DNA of 64,000 bases from Pseudacidovorax intermedius (GCF_003350475.1 NZ_QQAV01000002.1:496001-560000); one strand, 5' to 3'; positions 44,302 through 56,065 are shown, numbered from the stretch's first letter. A program made the numbers and translations. The notes: generated by a model not told the origin, from the sequence alone.

Positions 44302-45126
44302 TTGGACATCGTTCTGCTGACCAAGGCCGCCATCATGGGCATCGTGGAAGGGCTCACCGAGTTCCTTCCGATTTCCTCCACGGGTCACCTCATCCTCGCA
44401 GGCTCGCTGCTGGGCTTCGATGACGGCAAGGCCAAGGTCTTCGACATCGCGATCCAGACCGGCGCGATCTTCGCGGTGATCCTGGTGTACTGGCAGAAGA
44501 TCAAGTCCACCGTCGTGGCCTTGCCCCGTCAGCGAAAGGCGCAGCGTCTGGCGCTCAACGTGCTGATCGGCTTCCTGCCCGCCGTGGTGCTGGGCCTGCT
44601 GTTCGGCAAGGCCATCAAGGCACACCTGTTCATCCCGACCGTGGTGGCCAGCACCTTCATCATCGGCGGCTTCATCATCCTCTGGGCCGAGAAGCGGCCG
44701 CCGGGTGCCGTGCGCGTCGAGCATGTGGACGACATGACGCCCTGGGACGCGCTCAAGGTCGGCCTGGTGCAGTGCTTTGCCATGATCCCCGGCACAAGCC
44801 GCAGCGGCTCCACCATCATCGGCGGCATGCTGCTGGGCCTCTCGCGCAAGGCGGCTACGGACTTCTCTTTCTTCCTGGCTATCCCGACGCTGATCGGCGC
44901 GGGCGTGTACAGCCTCTACAAGGAGCGGGCGCTGCTGTCGGTGGCCGACATCCCGATGTTCGCGGTGGGCCTGGTCTTCTCCTTCATCAGCGCCTGGCTG
45001 TGCGTGCGCTGGCTGCTGCGCTACATCTCCACCCACAGCTTCATTCCCTTTGCCTGGTACCGCATCGTGTTCGGCCTGATCGTGCTGGGCACGGCCTGGA
45101 GCGGCATGGTGGTCTGGGCGGATTGA
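44302..45126 (+). CDS. uppP: Undecaprenyl-diphosphate phosphatase (TTG start)
   Basis: This 274-residue membrane enzyme recycles undecaprenyl diphosphate for peptidoglycan synthesis and confers intrinsic bacitracin tolerance. The (E/Q)xxxE motif is Glu16-Glu20 in [16 protein letters not shown], and the phosphate-binding PGTSRSGST starts at Pro163. The start is TTG at 44302 with AGGAG seven bases upstream; the protein then begins [18 protein letters not shown], as in homologues. It is convergent with the alpha/beta hydrolase, with a shared terminator. Confidence 0.95.
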   Translation: MDIVLLTKAAIMGIVEGLTEFLPISSTGHLILAGSLLGFDDGKAKVFDIAIQTGAIFAVILVYWQKIKSTVVALPRQRKAQRLALNVLIGFLPAVVLGLLFGKAIKAHLFIPTVVASTFIIGGFIILWAEKRPPGAVRVEHVDDMTPWDALKVGLVQCFAMIPGTSRSGSTIIGGMLLGLSRKAATDFSFFLAIPTLIGAGVYSLYKERALLSVADIPMFAVGLVFSFISAWLCVRWLLRYISTHSFIPFAWYRIVFGLIVLGTAWSGMVVWAD

Positions 45127-45150
45127 GTGGCGCGGGGCAGGTCATCGCGC

Positions 45151-45231
45151 CCCGGCTTCGATAAGCTCAGCCTGAACGGTTTGGGGGCGCATAGGTCGGG
45201 TGTAGCGCGCTTCCCTGAGCCTTCGCATGAG
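45151..45231. repeat. REP-like intergenic element
   Basis: The sequence GGCTTCGATAAGCTCAGCCT (from 45154) followed by GAACGG, and an imperfect inverted partner around CCCTGAGCCTTCGCATGAG (45213-45231), match the widespread extragenic palindromic element with core TTCGA-AAGCTCAG found in Comamonadaceae and other Proteobacteria. It sits between the convergent uppP and hydrolase genes. Confidence 0.6.
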
Positions 45232-45241
45232 GTGCAAACAG

Positions 45242-45272
45242 AAAAGCCACCGGTCGCAGGCCGGTGGCTTTT
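45242..45272. terminator. Bidirectional terminator between uppP and the hydrolase
   Basis: AAAAGCCACCGG (45242-45253), a seven-base loop and CCGGTGGCTTTT (45261-45272) form a perfect 12-pair stem with T-rich ends in both directions, serving both convergent genes. Confidence 0.92.
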
Positions 45273-45334
45273 GTCCTTTGGCGCCCCGCATCGTGCTCGC
45301 CGACCCCCATGCCCCACGCGGGCCGAGAAAGTCC

Positions 45335-46255
45335 TCAGAGCAGGTTGCGCAGCGTCGCTTCGATGGCCGCTGCCGTGGCGATCGGCTTTTCCATCGGGAA
45401 GAGGTGTGTGCCGTCCAGCATGCTGATGCGCCCGCGCGTCAGGCGCAGGGTGGCGGCCATGCCGGCGCGCTTCATCTCCAACGACTGGCGGCCACCGATG
45501 AAGGCGCAGGGGCACTGCAGCGGCCGGCTGCGCAGCAGGCGGCCGATGTTGTCGGGCAGGTTGTCGTAGATCGCGGTCTCGACGTCGCGGTCGAAGGCGA
45601 GGGCGCGGGCATCGCCATGCACGAAGGTGCCATGGTCGATGTAGTCGTGCAGCACCTGGGGATCCCAGCGCGCGAAGGCCTTCTTGTGTCGGAAGTGCTC
45701 GAACACCGCCTCGCGGTCTTCCCAGCTGTCGCGGCGCTTGCGGCTCACCATGCCGGGCGAGACGCGGCGCATCAGCGGGGTGCGCTTGACCAGGCCCAGC
45801 GTGCCGGCGCGCCAGCCGTCGATGATGGGCGAATCGATCATCACCACCCCGCGCGCCAGCAAGGGATGTTTCGACGCGCACATGACGCTCAGGATGCCGC
45901 CCAGCGAATGCCCGACCAGGAACGGGGCGGTGCCCGCCGCGTCGGCCACGGGCGCGGCGAATTCCGCCAGTTGTTCCACCAGATGCGGCCAGTTGTCGGT
46001 GACCGGGAAGCGCGGGTCGTGGCCGAACTTCTCGATGGCGTGCACCGCGAAACCACGGGCGCGCAGGCTGTCGAGCATCACCCGGTAGGTGCTGGCCGGA
46101 AAGCTGTTGCCGTGAGAGAAGACGATGGGCGGCAGCGTGGCCGCGGCGGATGGCAAGGGCGCGGAGGCAGGCACGGTCGGCAGCAGGCGGTGGATGCGGG
46201 AATCAGGAGGACAGGGGGCGAACGCCGGTAAGGGGTGTGGCGCCGCTCGGCTCAC
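45335..46255 (-). CDS. Alpha/beta hydrolase
   Basis: This 306-residue alpha/beta-fold hydrolase has PPIVFSHGNSFPASTYRVML (oxyanion HG), the nucleophile elbow GHSLGGILSVMCASKHP, an Asp in VVMIDSPIIDG and a late catalytic His in MLDGTHLFPMEKP. The triad is complete, so esterase, lipase or lactonase activity is likely, with an unknown substrate. The first 35 residues are Pro/Ala-rich and the true start may be internal. It follows the Anbu gene on the same strand after 43 bases. Confidence 0.88.
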   Translation of the reverse strand: MSRAAPHPLPAFAPCPPDSRIHRLLPTVPASAPLPSAAATLPPIVFSHGNSFPASTYRVMLDSLRARGFAVHAIEKFGHDPRFPVTDNWPHLVEQLAEFAAPVADAAGTAPFLVGHSLGGILSVMCASKHPLLARGVVMIDSPIIDGWRAGTLGLVKRTPLMRRVSPGMVSRKRRDSWEDREAVFEHFRHKKAFARWDPQVLHDYIDHGTFVHGDARALAFDRDVETAIYDNLPDNIGRLLRSRPLQCPCAFIGGRQSLEMKRAGMAATLRLTRGRISMLDGTHLFPMEKPIATAAAIEATLRNLL

Positions 46256-46298
46256 AAGGTGGAGATGAACTCGGTGCGGCCACAGCGGGCCGGCCTTC

Positions 46299-47129
46299 TC
46301 AGATGAGCTTCTCGTCCCGCGTGGATATCTTGCGCAGCGCCCCGTGGCGGCCGGCCGGCATCTTCAGCGGATGCGCCGTCTGGTCGTCGTTCCAGACCGG
46401 GTCTTCCAGGCTGTCGAAGACTTCGCGCAGCTTGCGGCCCCAGCCGTCGCGGATCATGCGGAAGTAGGGGTTGTCGGCGTCGATGCAGATCACCTTGTCG
46501 GTCTGCAAGCGGTTGGCTTCGTACACCACCAGGTCCAGCGGCAGGCCCACCGACAGATTGGACTTCATGGTCGAGTCCATCGACACCAGCGCGCACTTTG
46601 CGGCCTCGTCCAGCGGCGTGTCGGGCGTGAGCACGCGGTCGAGCACGGGCTTGCCGTACTTGGCTTCGCCAATCTGGAAGTAGGGGGTTTCGGGCGTGGC
46701 CTCGATGAAATTGCCAGCCGAGTAGACGAGGAAGAGTCGCATGCCCTCGCCCTTGACCTGGCCGCCGAGGATGAAGCTCACGTTGAAGTCCACGCCCGCC
46801 GCCTTCAGCGCCTCGCCGTCGCGGTCGTACACATGGCGCACGGCCGAGCCCAGCACGCGCGCGGCGTCAAACATGCTCTTGGCGTTCCAGATCGTGATGG
46901 GCGGGCCCTCGCGGCCGCGCTCTTCCAGCTCTTCGATCTGCAGGATCTCGCGCACCGACTGCGAGATCGACAGGTTGCCGGCCGACAGCAGCACCATCGT
47001 GCGGTCGCCGGCCTTCTCGTAGACGATGGTCTTGCGGAAGGTGCTGATGTGGTCCACGCCCGCGTTGGTGCGGGAATCCGACAGGAAGACCAGGCCGGCG
47101 TTGAGTTTGATGCCTACGCAGTACGTCAT
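46299..47129 (-). CDS. Anbu-type proteasome-like peptidase
   Basis: This 276-residue member of the Ntn-hydrolase proteasome beta superfamily is of the Anbu (ancestral beta subunit, BPH) group. It begins MTYCVGIKLNAGLVFLSDSR with TNAGVDHISTFRKT, so Thr2 would be the N-terminal nucleophile after methionine removal. VSMDSTMKSNLSVGLPLDLV is the C-terminal signature. Anbu genes usually sit with alpha-E, ATP-grasp and transglutaminase-like genes in a peptide synthesis/hydrolysis operon. Here it is flanked by mutS (35-base gap) and a hydrolase, without those partners. Confidence 0.9.
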   Translation of the reverse strand: MTYCVGIKLNAGLVFLSDSRTNAGVDHISTFRKTIVYEKAGDRTMVLLSAGNLSISQSVREILQIEELEERGREGPPITIWNAKSMFDAARVLGSAVRHVYDRDGEALKAAGVDFNVSFILGGQVKGEGMRLFLVYSAGNFIEATPETPYFQIGEAKYGKPVLDRVLTPDTPLDEAAKCALVSMDSTMKSNLSVGLPLDLVVYEANRLQTDKVICIDADNPYFRMIRDGWGRKLREVFDSLEDPVWNDDQTAHPLKMPAGRHGALRKISTRDEKLI

Positions 47130-47164
47130 GGTGATGCGCGGTCGGCGGGCGGGCCGCGGAGGCT

Positions 47165-49822
<2,658 letters not shown>

Positions 49823-49884
49823 TTGCTTGTCGATGTCCAGGGGCCGCGCATGCCTGCTGCCGGATGGCGGATGCTGTGCGCGAG

Positions 49885-49910
49885 GTCGGCCCGCTGCGGG
49901 GCGGGCCGAC
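49885..49910 (-). terminator. GC-rich hairpin after poxB
   Basis: GTCGGCCCGC (49885-49894), a six-base loop and GCGGGCCGAC (49901-49910) form a perfect ten-pair stem 36 bases beyond the poxB stop and before mutS. There is no T-run, so termination here is uncertain. Confidence 0.4.
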
Positions 49911-49945
49911 GAAGGGCGTGGATTATCGACCCGGGCGCCCCGTCC

Positions 49946-51670
49946 TCAACGCCACAGGTTCGTCCGCGCCAGCTCCATCACCTCGTCCCCGCGCCCATTC
50001 ATGATGGCCTTGAGCAGGTACAGCCCGAAGCCCTTGGCCTGCTCCGCCTCGATCTTGGGCGGCAGCACCAGTTCCTGCTTGGCCGTGACCACGTCCACCA
50101 GCGCCGGGCCGTCGTGGGCGAAGGCGGCGGCCAGGGCGCCGTCAAGCTCGGCGGAGTCGGTCACGCGGATGCCGCGCACGCCCATGGCCGTCGCCATCGC
50201 CGCGAAGTCCGGGTTCGCCAGGTCGGTGCCGGTGTCCAGGTAGCCGCCGGATTTCATCTCCATGGCGACGAAACCCAGGCTGCCGTTGTTGAAGACGATT
50301 ACCTTCACCGGCAGGCCCAGCTGCACCAGGCTCAGGAAGTCGCCCATCATCATGGTGAAGCCGCCGTCGCCCGAGAGCGAGACCACTTGCCGCCCGGGCG
50401 CTGCCGCCTGTGCGCCCATGGCCTGCAGCATGGCGTTGGCCATGGAGCCATGGTTGAAGGAGCCGATAAGCCGGCGCCGGCCGTTCATCTTCAGGTAGCG
50501 CGCTGCCCACACCGTGGGGGTGCCCACGTCGGCGGTGAAGACGGCATCGTCGGCCGCCATCGCGCTCACCCGCTGCGCCACGTACTGCGGGTGCAGCGGT
50601 CGACCCGCACCGGTGGGCACGGCCAGGTCGTCCAGGCCCTCGCGCGCCTTCGCATAGTGGGCCAGTGCGCCATCGAGGAAGCGCCGGTCGTCGTGGTCTT
50701 GGAGTCGCGGCAGCAGTGCGGCGATGGTGTCGCCCACGTCGCCGACCAAGCCCTGCGCCAGCGGCGCCCGGCGGCCGAGGGCGCCGGGGTCGCGGTCGAT
50801 CTGCACGATGTGCGCGTCCTTGGGATAGAAGGCGCGATACGGAAAGTCGGTGCCCAGCATCAGCAGGGTGTCGGCGTTCTCCATGGCGTGGTAGCCGGAG
50901 GCGAAGCCGATCAGGCCGGTCATGCCCACGTCGTAGGGGTTGTCCCATTCCACATGCTCCTTGCCGCGCAGTGCATGAACGATGGGCGCCTTGAGCCGCT
51001 CGGCCAGGGCCACCACGGCATCGTGGTGCCCGGCACAGCCGCTGCCGGCGAGGATCGTGATGGCCCGGCTTCCGTCGAGGTGGGCGGTGAGTTCGTCGAG
51101 CGCGGCGTCCGGCGGCACGATGCGCGGCCGCGGCGCCAGGGGGATGCGGGGCGCCGCGTCGACCGGCGCAGCGGCCAGCGCCACGTCGCCGGGGATCACC
51201 AGCACCGCCACACCCCCTCGCCCCACGGCCGTCTGGATCGCGCGGTGCAGCACAGCCGGCATCTGCGCCGGGTTGGAGACCAGCTCCACATAGTCCGCGC
51301 ATTCGCGGAACAGCTCCTGCGGATGCGTCTCCTGGAAGTAGCCCAGCCCGATCTCCGAGGAGGGGATGTGCGCGGCGATGGCCAGCACCGGCACCCGGTT
51401 GCGCTGGCAGTCGAACAGGCCGTTGATGAGGTGCAGGTTGCCGGGCCCGCAACTGCCCGCGCAGACCGCCAGCCGGCCGGTGAGCGCCGCCTCGGCGCCG
51501 GCGGCGAAGGCGGCCGATTCCTCGTGCCGCACATGCATCCATTCGATGCGGCCCAGCCGGCGCAGGCTGTCGTTCAGGCCGTTGAGGCTGTCGCCCGTCA
51601 CGCCCCAGATGCGCTCGACGCCGAGATCGGCAAGGCTTTGGGCGAGGAGGTCGGCGACGGTGAAAGGCAT
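49946..51670 (-). CDS. poxB: Pyruvate dehydrogenase (quinone), PoxB type
   Basis: This 574-residue TPP- and FAD-dependent peripheral membrane enzyme oxidatively decarboxylates pyruvate to acetate and CO2 and passes electrons to ubiquinone. Homology to E. coli PoxB runs throughout: [58 protein letters not shown] and the TPP motif [18 protein letters not shown] ending in FNN. The C-terminal helix [19 protein letters not shown] is the lipid-binding region of PoxB. It is monocistronic and divergent from nothing close; in E. coli it is a stationary-phase gene. Confidence 0.95.
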   Translation of the reverse strand: MPFTVADLLAQSLADLGVERIWGVTGDSLNGLNDSLRRLGRIEWMHVRHEESAAFAAGAEAALTGRLAVCAGSCGPGNLHLINGLFDCQRNRVPVLAIAAHIPSSEIGLGYFQETHPQELFRECADYVELVSNPAQMPAVLHRAIQTAVGRGGVAVLVIPGDVALAAAPVDAAPRIPLAPRPRIVPPDAALDELTAHLDGSRAITILAGSGCAGHHDAVVALAERLKAPIVHALRGKEHVEWDNPYDVGMTGLIGFASGYHAMENADTLLMLGTDFPYRAFYPKDAHIVQIDRDPGALGRRAPLAQGLVGDVGDTIAALLPRLQDHDDRRFLDGALAHYAKAREGLDDLAVPTGAGRPLHPQYVAQRVSAMAADDAVFTADVGTPTVWAARYLKMNGRRRLIGSFNHGSMANAMLQAMGAQAAAPGRQVVSLSGDGGFTMMMGDFLSLVQLGLPVKVIVFNNGSLGFVAMEMKSGGYLDTGTDLANPDFAAMATAMGVRGIRVTDSAELDGALAAAFAHDGPALVDVVTAKQELVLPPKIEAEQAKGFGLYLLKAIMNGRGDEVMELARTNLWR

Positions 51671-51863
51671 GGCGGCTCCAGGTTGAGGGTAAATACGAAT
51701 GGACTCACGTTCATCCTACAAATGCCACCAGGTGGGCTGCGTAGGAGCTAAGCGATAGCGGCGCTCCCGGTCCGCGGTGTGGGCGTCCATTGGCTCGCAC
51801 AGCAGGGCGCTCTGGGGCGAATTGCGTCCCTGACGCGCAATGCCAACGGTCTCAGGGCGCGCG

Positions 51864-52445
51864 TCAGGACCAGCCCACGCGCCCCTGCGACGCGTCGGTG
51901 ATGGCCGCTATCAGGGCCGGCGCCGCGTCGTCGACCACCTCGAAGCGAAAGCGCACGACGCTGCCGTGGTCCACCTCCAGCAGCGCGGCGTCGGCATTCG
52001 CCAGGGCGCGGCGAACGGTGCCTTCCAGCGCATAGGGCACCTCGCAGCTCAGCAGGACACGCCGCTGCAGCGGCACGGCCTGCGCGGCCTTCAGGGCTTG
52101 CGCCACGGCGTCGGTGTAGGCGCGGACCAGGCCGCCGGCGCCCAGCTTCACGCCGCCGAAGTAACGCACCACCGTGGCCAGAACGCCTTCCAGGTCATGG
52201 TGGCGCAGCACCTCCAGCATCGGCCGGCCGGCGGTGCCCGCGGGCTCGCCGTCATCCACGGCCGCCGACTGCCCGCCTGCCATCAGTGCCCAGCAGACAT
52301 GGGCCGCATCCGGATGCTGGGCTCGCAACTGCGACACGATGGCCTGAGCCGCCGCCCGGTCGGGCACCGGCTGCACGCAGGCCAGGAAGCGGCTCTTGCG
52401 TACCAGCAGTTCGAAGCTGGCGGGCGCCGCGATGGAAAAAGGCAT
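51864..52445 (-). CDS. YigZ/IMPACT family protein
   Basis: This 193-residue protein has the UPF0029/Impact N-terminal domain with KSRFLACVQPVPDRAAAQAI, DDGEPAGTAGRPML and ATVVRYFGGVKLGAGGLVRA, and a C-terminal YigZ-type alpha/beta domain. Eukaryotic IMPACT regulates translation through GCN1; the function of YigZ is unknown. It is divergent from the DUF1304 gene. Confidence 0.92.
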   Translation of the reverse strand: MPFSIAAPASFELLVRKSRFLACVQPVPDRAAAQAIVSQLRAQHPDAAHVCWALMAGGQSAAVDDGEPAGTAGRPMLEVLRHHDLEGVLATVVRYFGGVKLGAGGLVRAYTDAVAQALKAAQAVPLQRRVLLSCEVPYALEGTVRRALANADAALLEVDHGSVVRFRFEVVDDAAPALIAAITDASQGRVGWS

Positions 52446-52528
52446 GGGAACAGGGCGACAGGCGCCGCGACGGTCGGGTCGGCGATGATGCCGCAGGCCG
52501 AATGGCGGTCGAGGAAAGAGAGAACAAC

Positions 52529-52882
52529 GTGATCGGAAATCTGCTGACGGGCCTGGTGGCCCTCATCCACGTCTACATCCTGATGCTGGAGATGTTCTTA
52601 TGGGACACGCCGCGCGGCCACAAGGCCTTCGGCCTCACGCCCGAGTTCGCACGGGCCACCCGCGTGCTCGCGGCCAACCAGGGGCTCTACAACGGCTTCC
52701 TGGCGGTGGGGCTCATCTGGGGACTGTGGCTCGGCGCTGCCGGCCTTGCGGTCAAGCTCTTCTTCCTGGGCTGCGTGGCGGTGGCAGGGCTGTACGGTGC
52801 TGCCACGTCGAACCGAAAGATCCTGTTCGTGCAGACCGTGCCGGCCGTGCTCGCCATGGCCGCGCTGCTGGCGCTCGGCTGA
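52529..52882 (+). CDS. DUF1304 membrane protein
   Basis: This 117-residue protein has four hydrophobic segments and the family landmarks ALIHVYILMLEMFLWDTPRG, NQGLYNGFLAVGLIWG and GLYGAATSNRKILFVQTVPA. I prefer the GTG at 52529, which places the first membrane helix at the N-terminus and has AGGAAAGAGAG upstream; an ATG at 52502 adds nine polar residues. Function is unknown. Its 3' end meets the convergent trxC gene after 27 bases. Confidence 0.88.
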   Translation: MIGNLLTGLVALIHVYILMLEMFLWDTPRGHKAFGLTPEFARATRVLAANQGLYNGFLAVGLIWGLWLGAAGLAVKLFFLGCVAVAGLYGAATSNRKILFVQTVPAVLAMAALLALG

Positions 52883-52909
52883 AGCGGACGCGCCGGCGAC
52901 GCCCGGTCT

Positions 52910-53374
52910 TCAGACGGTCGGCGCGCGCCGCAGCGCGTGCTGCGTCCAGCGCACGATGTCGGCGCTGCCCATCGCGCCGGGCTGGCGGGCGATCTCGCGG
53001 CCACCGACGAACAGGGCCAGCGTCGGAATGCTTCGGATGTTGAAGCGCGCGCCCAGCGCAGGCTGCGCCTCGGTGTCGACCTTGGCCAGGCGCACATGCG
53101 GTTCCAGGGTCCGGGCCGCCTGCTCGAAGGCCGGCGCCATCTGCCGGCAAGGGCCGCACCACGGCGCCCAGAAGTCCACCAGCACCGGCAATTGGCCGCG
53201 CCCCACATGCCGCTCGAAGGCCGCCGTGTCGAGCGCCACCGGATGGCCGGTGAACAGCGGCTTGTGGCACTGACCACAGTCAGGGGCGCTGCCCAGCTGT
53301 TGGGTACGCACGCGGTTGGTGGTCTGGCAGTGAGGGCAGACCACATGCAGGCTGTCGGCCGTCTTCTCGCTCAT
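52910..53374 (-). CDS. trxC: Thioredoxin TrxC (thioredoxin 2)
   Basis: This 154-residue protein has an N-terminal zinc ribbon (Cys13-Cys16 in CPHC and Cys33-Cys36 in CGQC) followed by a thioredoxin domain with active site WCGPC (Cys73, Cys76). This is the TrxC arrangement, a disulphide reductase induced under oxidative stress in E. coli through OxyR. The cis-Pro is present in RSIPTLALF. It appears to be the last gene of a minus-strand trio with a small hypothetical protein and a second thioredoxin-like protein. Confidence 0.95.
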   Translation of the reverse strand: MSEKTADSLHVVCPHCQTTNRVRTQQLGSAPDCGQCHKPLFTGHPVALDTAAFERHVGRGQLPVLVDFWAPWCGPCRQMAPAFEQAARTLEPHVRLAKVDTEAQPALGARFNIRSIPTLALFVGGREIARQPGAMGSADIVRWTQHALRRAPTV

Positions 53375-53401
53375 GGGCTTCTCCGATCGTGCGCGTGGAC
53401 T

Positions 53402-53758
53402 TCAGGCGGCGGCCGGGCCGGAAGCCTGGCCACCGGCCGGCGCGGCACCCTTGCGGGCCAGGGCCTGCGCCCGGTCGATGGCCGCCCGCGCGGTCTGCTC
53501 GGCGGCCAGTGAGGCCTCCAGCGGCGACCGGCACAGGCCGGCATGCTGGTAGCGCAGGTTCTCGTACACGGCGGCTGCGGCCGGCGAAGCCTGCAGCAAG
53601 GGCTGCAACACGTCGGTGTCCTGGACCTGGTCCAGCGCGGCGGCCAGCCGCTGGGCCACGAGCCGGTACTGGCCCGCGTCGGGGTGGCCGCGCTCCATCC
53701 GCTCCAGATCGTGAGCGAGCAGCACGGCATGGGGGGTATGGGTGCGAGAGGTGTTCAT
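53402..53758 (-). CDS. Hypothetical protein in the thioredoxin gene trio
   Basis: This 118-residue protein starts MNTSRTHTPHAVLLAHDLER and is probably helical, with several Ala/Gln/Leu-rich stretches. It has no cysteine, no signal peptide and no motif I recognise. The stop is 27 bases upstream of trxC and the start 88 bases downstream of the thioredoxin-like gene, so co-transcription is likely. It is real by position and codon use, but its function is unknown. Confidence 0.6.
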   Translation of the reverse strand: MNTSRTHTPHAVLLAHDLERMERGHPDAGQYRLVAQRLAAALDQVQDTDVLQPLLQASPAAAAVYENLRYQHAGLCRSPLEASLAAEQTARAAIDRAQALARKGAAPAGGQASGPAAA

Positions 53759-53846
53759 GCCCCCGAGTTTTGGGGCGTGCATGCGCATTGCAAGAGGCGC
53801 CGCTGCGCTGCCGCAGTTGCACGCGGCGGGCGCCTGGCTCCGTGCC

Positions 53847-54167
53847 TCAGGCCAACTGCCGCAGGGGTTCCCGCACGGCATCGGCAGATGCGGGGCGAAC
53901 CACCCGGGCCACTTCCTGGCCGTCTTTCAGGAACACCAGCGTCGGCCACAGCTTGACGCTGAAGGCCCGGCCCAGCGGGCGGCCGCTGCCGTCTTCCACC
54001 TTGATGTGGCGCAGGCCCTCGGGTGCTTCGGCCAGTGCTTCGGTGATGGCGGGCTGGGCGCCCTTGCAGATGCCGCACCAGTTGGCGCCGAATTCGAGGA
54101 CGGTGGGGCCGGTGAGGGCGGCCACTTCATCCTGGCGCAGGGTTTCCGGTTCGTAGGGTCGGGTCAT
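53847..54167 (-). CDS. Thioredoxin-like protein
   Basis: This 106-residue single thioredoxin domain has the active site WCGIC (Cys31, Cys34) in FGANWCGICKGAQPAI and the cis-Pro in KLWPTLVFLKDGQEVAR. The dipeptide between the cysteines, Gly-Ile, differs from the Gly-Pro of TrxA, so its redox potential may differ. The ATG at 54167 was chosen as the last start before the domain; the frame stays open upstream without homology. It is the first gene of the trio that ends with trxC. Confidence 0.88.
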   Translation of the reverse strand: MTRPYEPETLRQDEVAALTGPTVLEFGANWCGICKGAQPAITEALAEAPEGLRHIKVEDGSGRPLGRAFSVKLWPTLVFLKDGQEVARVVRPASADAVREPLRQLA

Positions 54168-54289
54168 ATCGGGAGTGTGGCAGCGTCGGGCCGGCCGCGT
54201 GTGCGGCAGGGCCGGCATGGAATGTCGGTGGCTGCCCGGGAAGGGAAGGGGTACATCGGACGCTGGCGGCAGAAGGGCCGGCCCCGCGG

Positions 54290-55387
54290 TCAACCGCCCC
54301 GCCGCCCCAGCTTGCGGTAGACCGTCGCCCGGCTCACGCCGAGCAGCCGGGCCGCCTCGGCGACATTGCCCTGGGCCTCGTCGACCGCCTGGCGGATCCA
54401 CGCGTCCTGTGCCTCCTTCAAGCGTGGGCGCCCGGCCGCGCGCGGGCCGGTCCCGCCGCTTCGCGTGGCACGCAGCTGGGTGCGCAGGCCGTTCCACAAC
54501 GGGACTTCGAGCGGCGCGGCGCCGCGGCTGGCAGCGTCGAAGAGCAGAGGCGCGGGCGCCGCGAACACTTCGTCGGCCGGCCAGGGGCCCGTGCCCTGCA
54601 GGCCGAGCAACTGACGTGCGAGCGCGTTGGCGCCCGTGATGCATCCGTCGGTGTCCAGCACCAGCAGCCCGTCGCTGTCGGCACCTTCGACGGGGCCCAG
54701 GCAGCCGGGCCAGTTGAGCTGCAGCAGCAGGGCATGCGGCTGCGCGCGCAGCAGGCGGTTGCCGATGGCCTGGCCGGCATGGCGGGCCAGGTGCTGCAGC
54801 TCGGGCCGCTCCTCCACCTGCACGCCCGTCAGGTCCAGCATGCCGATGCAGCGGCCCTGCGGGTCGAAGAGCGGCGCGCCGGCGCAGGTGTAGACGCTGG
54901 TGTCGTCGAAGAAGTGCTCGCCGCGGTGGAGCCAGACCGGCGCCTGCTCCGCCAGGGTGGCACCGATGGCCGTGGTGCCGACGGCCCGCTCCGACAGATC
55001 CACCCCCACGCGGGCGATGTCGGCGATGGCGCGGTCTTCCTGTGCGGGCAACGCGCCCACGTCGAGCACCGTGCCCTCGGCATCGGTCAGCAGGGCGAAG
55101 TAGCGGGTGGCGGCAATGGCGCGCGACAGGCGGTCCATCACTGGACGGGCCGCCTCGATCAGCCGCCGGCTGGCCTCGGTGGCCTGGCGCAGCCGGGGGG
55201 CCGAGACCGGGTCGAACTGCACGCGCTCGTTCGGCTGACGGCCGGCGGCCAGGCAGCGCTGCCAGGAGCGTGTGATCCAGGGCTCGATGGGCGGCGCATG
55301 GCGTCCTTGGGTGCCATGCAGCCAGTGCCCGCGCGCCAGCGCAATGGCGCCGGCGCGGTCGGGCGCGGGACGGACCGGTGTCTCCAT
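54290..55387 (-). CDS. GAF/Fis-type regulator lacking an AAA+ domain (AcoR-like)
   Basis: This 365-residue protein has the start of AcoR-type activators (residues 1-60, including RSWQRCLAAG), a GAF domain (about 65-195, with TDAEGTVLDVGALPAQEDRA and VGVDLSERAVGTTAIG), a PAS-like segment near 225-290 and a C-terminal Fis helix-turn-helix (AWIRQAVDEAQGNVAEAARL and GVSRATVYRKLGRR). The central sigma-54-interacting AAA+ domain, about 240 residues in AcoR, is missing and there is no GAFTGA motif. It is divergent from the molybdenum hydroxylase operon and probably regulates it without sigma-54 ATPase activity. Confidence 0.85.
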   Translation of the reverse strand: METPVRPAPDRAGAIALARGHWLHGTQGRHAPPIEPWITRSWQRCLAAGRQPNERVQFDPVSAPRLRQATEASRRLIEAARPVMDRLSRAIAATRYFALLTDAEGTVLDVGALPAQEDRAIADIARVGVDLSERAVGTTAIGATLAEQAPVWLHRGEHFFDDTSVYTCAGAPLFDPQGRCIGMLDLTGVQVEERPELQHLARHAGQAIGNRLLRAQPHALLLQLNWPGCLGPVEGADSDGLLVLDTDGCITGANALARQLLGLQGTGPWPADEVFAAPAPLLFDAASRGAAPLEVPLWNGLRTQLRATRSGGTGPRAAGRPRLKEAQDAWIRQAVDEAQGNVAEAARLLGVSRATVYRKLGRRGG

Positions 55388-55544
55388 GGGGGCTTTTCGT
55401 GGGGGTGTTCCATTTTGAGAATTTCGGGCCCGACCGTCCATCGCGCTAGGGTTTTGCCTGAGCGCTGCCCCTGGGTGGGCGCGGAACATGAGACGCTTCG
55501 GCCCTCGTGCCACCCAGCCATCCCCTCGAATGGAGACAGCCAGC

Positions 55545-56048
55545 ATGCAGGTATCCCTCAGTGTCAATGGTCGCGCCGTCAATGTGGACGCAGCGCCCAA
55601 CACCCTCCTCGTCACAGCCATCCGCGAGCATCTGCAACTCACCGGCACCCACGTGGGCTGCGACACCGCCCAGTGCGGCGCCTGCACGGTGCACATGAAC
55701 GGACGTGCGGTGAAGTCCTGCAACATCCTGCTGGCCCAGGCGGCCGGCGCCGAGATCACCACCATCGAGGGCATCGCCCAGCCCGACGGCACGCTGCATC
55801 CGATGCAGGCCGCCTTCAAGGAATGCCATGGCCTGCAATGCGGCTTCTGCACGCCCGGCATGGTGATGAGCGCCATCGACCTGTGCCAGCAGCATCCCGG
55901 TGCCGACGAGCAGGAGATCCGCGAGCTGCTCGACGGCAACCTGTGCCGCTGCACCGGCTACCAGAACATCGTCAAGGCCGTGAAGATGGGCGGCCAGGGC
56001 ATGGCCGAAGGCCAGTCCGCCACCTCGTCCGCCACCGCCACGGCCTGA
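55545..56048 (+). CDS. [2Fe-2S] small subunit of a xanthine dehydrogenase/CoxS-type molybdenum hydroxylase
   Basis: This 167-residue electron-transfer subunit has two [2Fe-2S] clusters: a plant-type cluster (Cys39, Cys44, Cys47, Cys59) and an alpha-helical cluster (Cys99, Cys102, Cys134, Cys136 in [10 protein letters not shown]). The last 20 residues are a low-complexity Ser/Thr/Ala tail. The ATG at 55545 is 15 bases after another in-frame ATG at 55530. It is the first gene of the seven-gene operon, 157 bases from the divergent GAF/Fis regulator. Confidence 0.93.
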   Translation: MQVSLSVNGRAVNVDAAPNTLLVTAIREHLQLTGTHVGCDTAQCGACTVHMNGRAVKSCNILLAQAAGAEITTIEGIAQPDGTLHPMQAAFKECHGLQCGFCTPGMVMSAIDLCQQHPGADEQEIRELLDGNLCRCTGYQNIVKAVKMGGQGMAEGQSATSSATATA

Positions 56049-56065
56049 GCGAAAAGGAGTCCGCC

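Noticed and set aside
54734-56065. Upstream extension of the large-subunit frame, which would give a protein of over 1200 residues
   Set aside because: The extra part lies opposite the GAF/Fis regulator and across the small-subunit gene in another frame, with no homology. The ATG at 56066 has a strong ribosome-binding site and the normal N-terminus.
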